Shown here piece after piece: positions 6,727 to 13,908 of a DNA stretch of 14,302 nucleotides (its first letter is position 1; each line of letters starts with the position of its first letter). The stretch covers positions 1 to 14,302 of the forward strand of contig CAYTNN010000116.1 in NCBI GenBank assembly GCA_964439135.1, written 5' to 3'. A program made the translations under genes and the position numbers. Source of the stretch: JAFGPJ01 sp964439135. Lineage in GTDB: Bacteria; Planctomycetota; Phycisphaerae; Sedimentisphaerales; Anaerobacaceae. Below the pieces are notes generated by a model. The model was not told where the DNA came from, ran no database searches, and saw nothing but the letters and a program-made list of their open reading frames with translations.

Positions 6727-8670
6727 TTATTTGGAATGCGGATTCTTCAGATAATAAAAGAAACCATCTTCGGCCCCCACTAACAGATCGGGAATGCCGT
6801 CTTTATTGAAGTCCACGATGGTCGGGCTGGTTGTGTGGCCGGCCAGGATTCTATCGGCCACCATTCCCTGATCGCTGAAAACATGCGTATTATTTTCCGT
6901 CGAGACGTTCCGAAGGAAACTGACGTTTTGACTGTTCGCCATCAGGTCCAATCGCCCGTCGAGGTCCCAATCGGTGAAACAGAACTTGCGTCGACCACTT
7001 TTGCCTGCAATCCCGTTGTTCATTCTCAGCAAGCCACCCATTTTCATCGTAAATATTCGCTCGCCCGGCAATAAGACTAATTGCTCATTTCTTTTAGCGC
7101 GCTTAAACAGGGCCAGATAACCTTCATAATCCAGCATAACTAAATCATTCAGTCCATCGCCGTCGTAATCTATAACGACCGGCGTAGTTCGCCACTGTGT
7201 AGCGAGGATTTTACCTTCGGGTTCCCACCAGTTCCATGCCGGCTTTGGTGGCCTGCCTGACCACTCGACTTCAATGGGTTTAGCCGGTGCCAGTTGAGGT
7301 TTTTGCCGGGCTCCGATGTTCTCGTACCAGAGGACTTTTCCCCAGATAGAATTGACCACTATATCGGGCAGGCCGTCATGGTTCCAATCGGCCACGTTCA
7401 GTGTCGTATAATCCCACTTGGTTTCACAGGGCCCCTGGATTGAGCCGTTGGGCCCGGCCATAATGCGGATGATCTCGCCGTTGGCCTTGAGATATACCGG
7501 CGCGGCCCATTTCGGCGGATTGCCACCGTCGAGGTTCTCGATAAAACCGATGTAGCCGGCGGTGTTGCCGCAGATAAGATCTTCGTCACCATCGTTGTCC
7601 CAATCGAAACTGTATGGTGTGACGAGCGCACCGAATTTAAGCTCGTTGGCCTGCTGCTGAAAGAACTTCGGCGGCAGAAACTGGGGCATGCCCTCAATCA
7701 CCTTACCCGTATTTTCAACCAGGACCACGCGCCCGTCTTCCTGGCCCACGACCAGGTCAATGTCGCCGTCCTTGTCCCAGTCCAGTGCTACCGGCACAAT
7801 CATACACAAGTCCATTTTGAGCGGTTTGCCGGCGTATGTCAGATATCGGCCGGCGCTATACTTTGGACGTCTGCGCGTCCCGGTGTTTTCAAACCACGTG
7901 AATTTATCGATAAATTCACCGCATATTAAATCCAGGTCGCCGTCACCATCGAAATCGGCAAAATTCGGCGAAGGCATACCATAGACGTCCATCGGCTTGC
8001 CAGCAGCAAATATCTTTTCAGCTTTGCCGTACTGCGGAACCCCGGCGGCGCCCGTGTTGCGGATCAGGTACACGTATCCGTGCAAAGGGCCGCGCGTCCA
8101 CCGGCCCTGCTTGTCGAAGGCATTGTCCCAGCCGTAGTCACTCCAGTCACCGACACCAACGATAAGGTCAAGATCGCCGTCTCCGTCATAGTCACAATAC
8201 TGCCACTGGTTGGCACGGACGCCTTCTTTCGGGCTATGGACGTTGGTTGAAGAATAAATTGCCCGGGTCTTTTTTAACTGATTCTCCGGCCCACGGAAGC
8301 CTTCGATTTCCCTGCCCGGAAGCAGCAGGCGGACATCGCCTTCAACATAACTTGGCCGAATATTACGGTGTCCCGTGCCGACCTTAACAGCAGACTTGAA
8401 TACCGGCATCTTGATATTGCCGGTGGTATTTTCGAAGAAATACGTTCCGTTATACGGCTTATCGGGACAGCAAACGACCAAGTCGTAGTCACCGTCGCCG
8501 TCATAATCCATCGGTAGCGGCCATGCCCAAAGCCCTACGCCCAAGTCCACAACCAGGCCGGGATTGTTATACTTCACCCGCACGAGTGCCCCATCGGATC
8601 CGACGGAAGTGACGCTCGCCAGAAGGATTATTAAAAGATAAATCGATTTTTTCGCTATAGTGCTATCCAT
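6727..8670 (-). CDS. Secreted FG-GAP/VCBS repeat beta-propeller protein
   Basis: This 647-residue protein starts with a signal peptide (MDSTIAKKSIYLLIILLASV) and then consists of FG-GAP/VCBS-type repeats. Nine calcium-binding loops of the DxDxDGxxD type are visible, from DYDGDGDYD (residues 55-63) through DYDGDGDLD, DFDGDGDLD, DWDKDGDID, DWDNDGDED, DWNHDGLPD, DYDGDGLND and DWDLDGRLD to DFNKDGIPD (620-628). Each is typically followed by LVVG or similar and then a WFENTG-like strand. Such proteins fold as integrin-like beta-propellers outside the cytoplasm and bind ligands or polysaccharides. No catalytic domain is evident. It lies 17 bases downstream of the helix-turn-helix gene on the same strand, so the two probably form an operon. 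The ribosome binding site is weak. Ligand and role are unknown. Confidence 0.88.
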   Translation of the reverse strand: MDSTIAKKSIYLLIILLASVTSVGSDGALVRVKYNNPGLVVDLGVGLWAWPLPMDYDGDGDYDLVVCCPDKPYNGTYFFENTTGNIKMPVFKSAVKVGTGHRNIRPSYVEGDVRLLLPGREIEGFRGPENQLKKTRAIYSSTNVHSPKEGVRANQWQYCDYDGDGDLDLIVGVGDWSDYGWDNAFDKQGRWTRGPLHGYVYLIRNTGAAGVPQYGKAEKIFAAGKPMDVYGMPSPNFADFDGDGDLDLICGEFIDKFTWFENTGTRRRPKYSAGRYLTYAGKPLKMDLCMIVPVALDWDKDGDIDLVVGQEDGRVVLVENTGKVIEGMPQFLPPKFFQQQANELKFGALVTPYSFDWDNDGDEDLICGNTAGYIGFIENLDGGNPPKWAAPVYLKANGEIIRIMAGPNGSIQGPCETKWDYTTLNVADWNHDGLPDIVVNSIWGKVLWYENIGARQKPQLAPAKPIEVEWSGRPPKPAWNWWEPEGKILATQWRTTPVVIDYDGDGLNDLVMLDYEGYLALFKRAKRNEQLVLLPGERIFTMKMGGLLRMNNGIAGKSGRRKFCFTDWDLDGRLDLMANSQNVSFLRNVSTENNTHVFSDQGMVADRILAGHTTSPTIVDFNKDGIPDLLVGAEDGFFYYLKNPHSK

Positions 8671-8687
8671 ATTTTATTTCCCGAACC

Positions 8688-9434
8688 TCAGTGTGGCCGG
8701 CTATGTTTTCGTAGCGTCGGTTTGTGAGGCGGTATCTTCTTGGCGGATCGCGCCGGAGTCCTGGATGCTCTCGGAGCAACCGAACGAATGGGGATGCGCG
8801 TGTCTATATTCTGGTTTTCCACCTGCTTTATCCAGCGTGATATTTGCCATTGCCTGAGAGCTTTATCGAGTTTCAGCTCGGCGGTCATCCTTTTGGCGAT
8901 TTGCTGTATAGTCAATCCCTTTTCGTAGTGAAGTTTGTATGCCATCAGCGCTTCCTGTGATGGAGCCATGGCGGATGCGTAATCGACCGCCGGTGAAGCC
9001 GGATTTGTTTCTGGCATTTCAGGGGCGTTCGATTTTTCCACCGGAACAGTTTTATTCTCCTGCGGCTCTGATTCTTCCTGGCCGGATATCTTTCGTAAAA
9101 TAGAAATGATATTTCGGGTGACCTTCATTAGCCGATTAATACGCACACAAAACTCGCCCAAATCTTCCGGGTAAATCCCCTGGTTACGCCAGGCGTCAAT
9201 TTCCTGCACCAATTGGGATAGCTCTTCGAACTTTATCCGGTCCTTTTGATCCGGCTTGGAAATACCGGCCAGCCAGGAAGCGATATCATGTACATCCTGC
9301 GGATATAATGCAAGGGTAAGCTCCACCCATAAATTTTCGGAAGGGGAAATGCCGTAAGACAAATTCTCCGCCCATTTTTCGAGCTTGTCAGCAAACTGTC
9401 TTACTGTTTTGATGTTATCCGAAGACAAGGCCAT
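8688..9434 (-). CDS. Hypothetical protein with C-terminal helix-turn-helix and basic tail
   Basis: I do not recognise a named family for this 248-residue protein. There is no signal peptide or membrane segment. Residues 1-118 look helical and globular (FADKLEKWAENLSYG, LALYPQDVHDIASWL, FCVRINRLMKVTRNIISILRKI). Residues 119-158 form a Pro/Glu/Ser-rich linker. Residues about 161-206 resemble a helix-turn-helix: EALMAYKLHYEKGLTIQQIA followed by QWQISRWIKQVE, as in resolvase- or sigma-type DNA-binding modules. The tail (218-248) is strongly basic and proline-rich, which suits DNA or RNA binding. It is divergent from the sulfatase and upstream of the FG-GAP gene, so it may regulate either, but nothing in the sequence proves this. 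The start has a modest AAGGGAA upstream. Confidence 0.75.
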   Translation of the reverse strand: MALSSDNIKTVRQFADKLEKWAENLSYGISPSENLWVELTLALYPQDVHDIASWLAGISKPDQKDRIKFEELSQLVQEIDAWRNQGIYPEDLGEFCVRINRLMKVTRNIISILRKISGQEESEPQENKTVPVEKSNAPEMPETNPASPAVDYASAMAPSQEALMAYKLHYEKGLTIQQIAKRMTAELKLDKALRQWQISRWIKQVENQNIDTRIPIRSVAPRASRTPARSAKKIPPHKPTLRKHSRPH

Positions 9435-9671
9435 AAGATTCCCTTCAACTCGGCCGCGTTGCCTGTATTTTAGTATAACTTGTTATAATCAACAATAATT
9501 TTAGTAAAGATTTTCTGCTTCACCCCAGCCGGCCATTATGTGGAAATATGGAAAACGGGCTTTGTAACTATCGGGTAGATTTGATATTCTTGTGGAATTA
9601 AGGCGAATGTGAATAGAGGATTATGGGCATATAGCTAAAATGCTTGAAATCGTGAGAATCAGGAATTTGAT
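9435..9671. promoter_or_regulatory. Divergent intergenic region between HTH gene and sulfatase
   Basis: These 237 AT-rich bases separate two divergent genes and must hold both promoters. A fair plus-strand sigma70-like candidate is TTGTAA (9562-9567), a 17-base spacer and TATTCT (9585-9590); each hexamer matches 4 of 6 consensus bases. A small palindrome, TTGTT-N6-AACAA (9480-9495), lies near the minus-strand gene and could be an operator for the HTH protein, but such short arms occur by chance. The sulfatase ribosome binding site is AGGA at 9661-9664. Confidence 0.3.
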
Positions 9672-11267
9672 ATGAGCCGTTGTCGTCAATTAAAATTAAC
9701 ACGCAGGGCTTTTCTCAAAAGCTCTCTCTTAGTCCCGGCGGGTGGCAGCCTCAAGCGCAGCTTGGGGATGGTTGCTCTGACGTCTGCCATCCCCAAAGCC
9801 TTCGGCCTTGAGGCTGCCACCCATCAGAGAAGGCCCAATATTCTTTACCTGATGACCGACCAGCACCGGGGCGACTGTCTGGGCTGCGCCGGAAATCCCG
9901 TGATTAAGACGCCCAATCTGGATTCCATCGCCAAAGAAGGCGTCGTTTTTTCCAGCGCCTACAGTTCCACGCCGAGCTGCACGCCGGCACGCAGCGCAAT
10001 TTTGACAGGACTTTCACCGTGGCATCACGGCATGATCGGATACGGACGAATCGCGGGGGGATATCCGTTTGAGCTGCCCCGGGCGCTCCGGGACGCCGGT
10101 TACTATACGTATGGCATTGGCAAGATGCACTGGTTCCCACAGAGAAGGCTTCGCGGCTATCATAAGATACTGCTTGACGAGTCGGGTCGCGTCCAGAGCC
10201 CCGGATTCGTTAGTGATTACCGCCTTTGGTTCAAAGAGCAGGCGCCGGAGCTTGATCCGGATGCGACGGGTATCGGCTGGAACGACTATCGTGCAAAAGC
10301 ATACGCCCTGCCTCAGCGGCTGCACCCGACAGCCTGGACAGCCGATAGAGCGGTTGACTTCATTGAGAAATACGAGCGATCCGAACCTTTTATGCTGAAG
10401 GTTTCCTTCGCCCGGCCGCACAGCCCTTACGATCCGCCGAAAAGATTCATTGATATGTATAATGAAGATGACATGCCCGCGCCCGTTGTGGGCGACTGGG
10501 CGGCTCAATACGGCCCGCATGATGATCCACCGAAGCCGACACTCTGGCATGGCGATTTGAGCGTCCTTCAGGCAAAAAAATCACGCCGGGCCTATTATGG
10601 TTCGGTTACATTCATCGACGAGCAAATCGGGCGAATTCTTGCCGCCCTTAAAAAAAGCGGCATGTATGATAAAACATTAATCATTTTCTTCTCCGACCAC
10701 GGTGATATGCTGGGCGACCATCACCTTTGGCGAAAGACCTATGCCTACGAAGGCTCGGCTAAAATTCCCATGCTGCTGCGGTGGCCTAAGAGTATGGGCA
10801 TGGACCATCAGCGGGGCAAAACGCTGCCGCAGCCGGTCGAATTGCGGGACATTCTGCCGACGTTCCTCGACGCAGCCGGAGCACCGATTCCGAATCATCT
10901 TGATGGCAAGAGCATGCTGGAGCTGGTTCGCGGAAATACGAAAGACTGGCGCCCCTTCATCGACCTGGAGCACTCGATGTGCTACAACAAAGAGCACTGG
11001 AACGCTCTGACAGACGGCAAGGTCAAATATATCTACTACGCATTCGACGGCAGGGAAGAACTCTTCGACCTAACCGGAGATCTGGGCGAGTTGCATAATT
11101 TAGCCGCCGAACCGGCACATAAAAACACGCTGCTCAAGTGGCGGCAGCGAATGGTCGAGCATCTGTCCGAACGCGGCGAACAGTTTGTCTCCGGCGGCAA
11201 ATTGGCTATCCGGAAAGAACGTTTTCTGTATTCGCCCCATTTTCCGAAAGAGACCGCGGGCAGTTGA
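9672..11267 (+). CDS. Tat-exported type I (formylglycine) sulfatase
   Basis: This 531-residue arylsulfatase-family enzyme hydrolyses sulfate esters, probably on polysaccharides. The N-terminus is a Tat leader (TRRAFLKSS, residues 10-18). Unusually, residues 23-51 of the leader region are encoded by an imperfect palindrome (9740-9822). The mature enzyme begins around RRPNILYLMTDQHRGD, giving metal ligand D63. The sulfatase signature SCTPARSAILTG carries the cysteine (C103) converted to formylglycine and R107 of CxPxR. K151 and H153 in GIGKMHW, and D342/H343 in FFSDHGDMLGDHH, complete the expected active site. The C-terminal region (EELFDLTGDLGELHNLA) is typical of the family. Maturation needs a formylglycine-generating or anaerobic sulfatase-maturating enzyme, which is not in this window. 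The 5' region is divergent from the HTH gene. The sulfated substrate is unknown. Confidence 0.93.
   Translation: MSRCRQLKLTRRAFLKSSLLVPAGGSLKRSLGMVALTSAIPKAFGLEAATHQRRPNILYLMTDQHRGDCLGCAGNPVIKTPNLDSIAKEGVVFSSAYSSTPSCTPARSAILTGLSPWHHGMIGYGRIAGGYPFELPRALRDAGYYTYGIGKMHWFPQRRLRGYHKILLDESGRVQSPGFVSDYRLWFKEQAPELDPDATGIGWNDYRAKAYALPQRLHPTAWTADRAVDFIEKYERSEPFMLKVSFARPHSPYDPPKRFIDMYNEDDMPAPVVGDWAAQYGPHDDPPKPTLWHGDLSVLQAKKSRRAYYGSVTFIDEQIGRILAALKKSGMYDKTLIIFFSDHGDMLGDHHLWRKTYAYEGSAKIPMLLRWPKSMGMDHQRGKTLPQPVELRDILPTFLDAAGAPIPNHLDGKSMLELVRGNTKDWRPFIDLEHSMCYNKEHWNALTDGKVKYIYYAFDGREELFDLTGDLGELHNLAAEPAHKNTLLKWRQRMVEHLSERGEQFVSGGKLAIRKERFLYSPHFPKETAGS
9740..9822. repeat. Imperfect palindromic element inside sulfatase leader
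   Basis: The outer arms GGGTGGCAGCCTCAAG (9740-9755) and CTTGAGGCTGCCACCC (9807-9822) are perfect 16-base reverse complements. The inner arms CTTGGGGATGG (9761-9771) and CCATCCCCAAAG (9787-9798) pair as well, with one extra base. A short internal loop lies between arms on each side, and the apical loop is 15 bases (9772-9786). The 83 bases stay open in the sulfatase frame. It may be an inserted repetitive palindrome or a structured leader of the mRNA. Confidence 0.85.
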
Positions 11268-11316
11268 GACCAGCTCCGGATGAGCTTACACACGAGTAAT
11301 TACATCAAGAAGGTAC

Positions 11317-12480
11317 TTGAGCGACAGGCTGTTTGCCGGTTATAATCCCGTTGTGAAAAGACTGTATTGGACAAATCCGGATGCCTATGAGATTGAAGTC
11401 GAAGTCAAATCTATCGGCGACTGCACGGTCACTATAGAACCCATCGTATTTCATCCCGATGAAGGAGGGCAGCCACCCGACAAAGGCAGGATTGGTGGAT
11501 CTGAAGTTCTCAATGTAGAGATTGTCGAAGGCCGGATAGTTCATACTCTTGATAAGCCGCTCAGCGATGGAACATACATCGCGCACGTGGACAGACAGCA
11601 CAGGCTGCATGTTGCACGCCGGCATACCGCTCAACATATTATCTCCGGTATTGCCGAGAAGCGGTTCGGCCTGAGAACTCTCGGCGTTCACATCGGGCTC
11701 GAAAGCTGCACTGTGGACTTCGATAAGAAAATCGACTTCGAGACGGCCCAGGCGATCGAGCGACATTCCATGGAGGTCGTTACCGAGAATATACCCGTCG
11801 AGACGGTGTTCAACGATACCGATGCTCGAACGCGGTTTGACCTGAAAGCAATCGAATCGGACATGATTCGTGTGGTAAAGATCGGCGATTACGATGCATC
11901 CGCCTGCTGCGGGACGCACGTTCGAAGAACTGGTGACATCGGAATCATAAAAATACTCGATCTTGAGAGCAAGAAAAATGGGACGCGCGTTTCTTTCGCC
12001 GCCGGACAGGCTGCGCTCGAATTCTCGCAGGCCGAGACTTCCATATTGAAAGAGCTTAGACAGCTCTCCAAATGTTCGACTATCGAACTGCCTGGGATAC
12101 TCAGCAAGGCGATGGAATCATCGAAGAATCTAAACAAGGAAGTGGAACGATTGCAAAGTTTAATGCTGCCGGGTTTTGTGGAGTCGGCAAGTGTAGTGGA
12201 AATCGCCTCGTCAAAAGTCGGCATCCAAATCGACGCCGTCTCCGGCAAACTTGCCGGCAAGCTCGCGGCAATGATTGCGAACGAAATCGATGGAACCGGT
12301 ATTGTCATAAGCGAAGGCAACATCGTAATAAATTCCAGGAATCTTGACGCAAATGATATTTTGAAGAAATTACACAAAGCTGTAGGTGGAAAGGGAGGCG
12401 GATCATCCAACGCCGCCAGCGGAAGACTGGACAAACAGGTAACAACCGAGCAGGTTGTTGAAATTCTTAAGGAACTATAA
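11317..12480 (+). CDS. Alanyl-tRNA editing protein (AlaX type with DHHA1 domain)
   Basis: The protein is a free-standing relative of the alanyl-tRNA synthetase editing domain, which hydrolyses mischarged Ser- or Gly-tRNA(Ala) in the cytoplasm. The N-terminal part shows the AlaX segment FHPDEGGQPPDKG (45-57). The zinc ligands are all present: HTAQH (H103, H107) and CCGTH (C197, H201). A helical, coiled-coil-like stretch follows (about 240-285). A C-terminal DHHA1 domain ends with GKGGGSSNAASGR (about 364-376), so this is a long AlaX form. The synthetase aminoacylation domain is absent. The start is uncertain: the TTG at 11317 follows AAGAAGG at short spacing, while a GTG at 11353 would give the more family-like MKRLYWTNPDAY without a clear ribosome binding site. 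The lactonase gene begins 17 bases downstream, so they are probably co-transcribed, although their functions seem unrelated. Confidence 0.9.
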   Translation: MSDRLFAGYNPVVKRLYWTNPDAYEIEVEVKSIGDCTVTIEPIVFHPDEGGQPPDKGRIGGSEVLNVEIVEGRIVHTLDKPLSDGTYIAHVDRQHRLHVARRHTAQHIISGIAEKRFGLRTLGVHIGLESCTVDFDKKIDFETAQAIERHSMEVVTENIPVETVFNDTDARTRFDLKAIESDMIRVVKIGDYDASACCGTHVRRTGDIGIIKILDLESKKNGTRVSFAAGQAALEFSQAETSILKELRQLSKCSTIELPGILSKAMESSKNLNKEVERLQSLMLPGFVESASVVEIASSKVGIQIDAVSGKLAGKLAAMIANEIDGTGIVISEGNIVINSRNLDANDILKKLHKAVGGKGGGSSNAASGRLDKQVTTEQVVEILKEL

Positions 12481-12481
12481 G

Positions 12482-12489
12482 AAGGAGGT
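12482..12489 (+). promoter_or_regulatory. Strong ribosome binding site of the lactonase gene
   Basis: AAGGAGGT is a near-perfect anti-Shine-Dalgarno match. It begins directly after the AlaX stop codon. It lies 8 bases before the ATG at 12498 and only 2 before an in-frame TTG at 12492, which decides for the ATG. Confidence 0.8.
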
Positions 12490-12497
12490 ATTTGCAT

Positions 12498-13637
12498 ATG
12501 AGATTCAGGGCTTTCATCGCAGTAATAATTTCGTGTCTCGCGTTATCGACGGTTTACGCCGAATCGATGCCGGTCTACTTCGGGACATATACATCGGGGC
12601 GCAACGCCGCCGAAGGGATTTACCGCAGCGTTCTCGACACCGAGACGGGCGAACTGGCGGCTCCGGCGCTTGCGGCCGAAGCTAAGAATCCGTCCTTTAT
12701 CGAGATCCAGCCGGGCGGCAAATTTCTGTACGCCGTCAGCGAATCGGGCCCCGCCGGTACGGTCAGCGCCTTTGCGATAGACCCGGACACCGGGAACCTT
12801 AAGCTGCTAAACAGCCGGCCGTCGGGCGGCTCCGGCCCGTGTCACGTCAATATCGACCACACGGGAAGAAACGTGCTGGTCACCAACTACAACAGCGGCA
12901 GCGTCTCGGTTATTCCCATCAAATCGGATGGCAGCCTCGCCGAGCCGACCTGCTTCGTGCAGCACGAAGGCTCCAGCATCAATCCGCAGCGCCAAAAGGG
13001 CCCGCACGCACATTCGATCAACGTCAGCCCGGACAACCGCTTCGCATTCGTCGCCGACCTCGGCCTCGACAAGATCATGATTTACAAGCTGGACGTAGAA
13101 AAGGGAACGATCGCCGCCAATGATCCTGCGTTCGCGAAGGTAAAGCCCGGCGCCGGGCCGCGGCATTTTACATTCGGCGCCGACGGCAAACACGCCTATG
13201 TTATCAATGAGCTTGACGGCACTGTCACCGCCTTTACCTACGAGCCGGTCTCGGGCACCCTGACTGAAATTCAAACCGTCACGACGCTGCCGGACGGTTT
13301 TGAAGGATCCAGTTCGTGCGCCGAGGTCCGCGTGCATCCGAGCGGCAGGTTTCTCTACGGCTCGAACCGCGGGCACGACAGCATCGCGGTCTATCGCATC
13401 GACCCGGCCAAAGGGACGCTGACTTTCGTCGAGCACGAGAGAGCCGATATAAAGACGCCGCGGAATTTCAATATCGACCCAACAGGCAAATTCTGTCTCG
13501 TCGCCAACCAGGGCGGCAACAGCGTCGTCGTCTTCCGGATCGACCAAAAAACCGGCGCCCTCGAACCGACGGGTAACAAGATTTCCGTCGGAAGGCCCGT
13601 CTGTATTCGGTTCCTGCAACCAAAAAGCAACCGCTGA
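12498..13637 (+). CDS. Secreted lactonase family protein, seven-bladed beta-propeller
   Basis: This 379-residue protein belongs to the beta-propeller lactonase family that includes 6-phosphogluconolactonase of the YbhE/Pgl type. Residues 1-21 are a signal peptide (ending TVYA), so it is exported, unlike the cytoplasmic enzyme of the pentose phosphate pathway. Propeller blades are visible as repeated strands: VYFGTYTSG, NPSFIEIQPGGKFLYAVSE, GPCHVNIDHTGRNVLVTNYN, PHAHSINVSPDNRFAFVADL, GPRHFTFGADGKHAYVINEL, SSCAEVRVHPSGRFLYGSNR and TPRNFNIDPTGKFCLVANQG. The His- and Asn-containing turns typical of the family are intact. It probably hydrolyses a sugar lactone outside the cytoplasm; the exact lactone is inferred, and non-lactonase roles are known for related propellers. 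The stop codon lies within a terminator hairpin, which ends the AlaX-lactonase transcript. Confidence 0.88.
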   Translation: MRFRAFIAVIISCLALSTVYAESMPVYFGTYTSGRNAAEGIYRSVLDTETGELAAPALAAEAKNPSFIEIQPGGKFLYAVSESGPAGTVSAFAIDPDTGNLKLLNSRPSGGSGPCHVNIDHTGRNVLVTNYNSGSVSVIPIKSDGSLAEPTCFVQHEGSSINPQRQKGPHAHSINVSPDNRFAFVADLGLDKIMIYKLDVEKGTIAANDPAFAKVKPGAGPRHFTFGADGKHAYVINELDGTVTAFTYEPVSGTLTEIQTVTTLPDGFEGSSSCAEVRVHPSGRFLYGSNRGHDSIAVYRIDPAKGTLTFVEHERADIKTPRNFNIDPTGKFCLVANQGGNSVVVFRIDQKTGALEPTGNKISVGRPVCIRFLQPKSNR

Positions 13638-13656
13638 TGCCGGACGTCAGCTTTTT
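13633..13656 (+). terminator. Intrinsic terminator overlapping the lactonase stop codon
   Basis: GCTGATG (13633-13639) pairs with CGTCAGC (13645-13651), including one G-T pair, around a 5-base CCGGA loop. Five T bases follow (13652-13656). The hairpin includes the lactonase TGA. It directly precedes the GGAG (13657-13660) of the short Tat-leader frame, so it would limit read-through into that frame. Confidence 0.65.
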
Positions 13657-13666
13657 GGAGAAAAGA

Positions 13667-13813
13667 ATGAGAAGACGAGAATTTATAACAACGACAGCGG
13701 CTTCTGCCGTCGGATTGATGCTTGGCCGGGCGATATCGAAGCGTCGGCGGCTTCTGCGAGGCTGGATTGAAAAAACCGGCGACAAGATTGAGGCACAGTA
13801 TGTTATTTTCTAA
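13667..13813 (+). pseudogene. Orphan Tat signal peptide, probable remnant of an exported protein gene
   Basis: The frame encodes 48 residues. It begins MRRREFITTTAASAVGLMLG, a textbook twin-arginine leader (RRREF plus an Ala-rich hydrophobic stretch), and has a good GGAG ribosome binding site 6 bases upstream. After the leader there is only a basic stretch (SKRRRLLRGWIEKTGDK) and a stop at 13811-13813. No mature domain follows in any frame before the next gene at 13909. The simplest reading is a 5' remnant left by deletion or frameshift of a Tat-exported enzyme gene. A genuine small Tat-targeted peptide is possible but less likely. An intrinsic terminator lies just upstream. Confidence 0.6.
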
Positions 13814-13908
13814 TCGTAGAGACTCGCTGCCGCTTACGTCATTTATACTGAACAATCCAGGCATCCGAATTGTATGATAAATATAGTTAACTCTAAGGAG
13901 CATAAATT

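Noticed and set aside
6705..6730. Bidirectional terminator between the cytochrome and FG-GAP genes
   Set aside because: Only a four-base GTAG/CTAC pairing is visible, with no extended stem or T-tract.
9480..9495. TTGTT-N6-AACAA as a firm operator
   Set aside because: Five-base arms in AT-rich DNA arise easily by chance; kept only as a weak candidate within the intergenic entry.
12807..13619. Long minus-strand open frame (270 codons) over the lactonase
   Set aside because: It is the antisense shadow of a GC-rich, motif-complete propeller gene.
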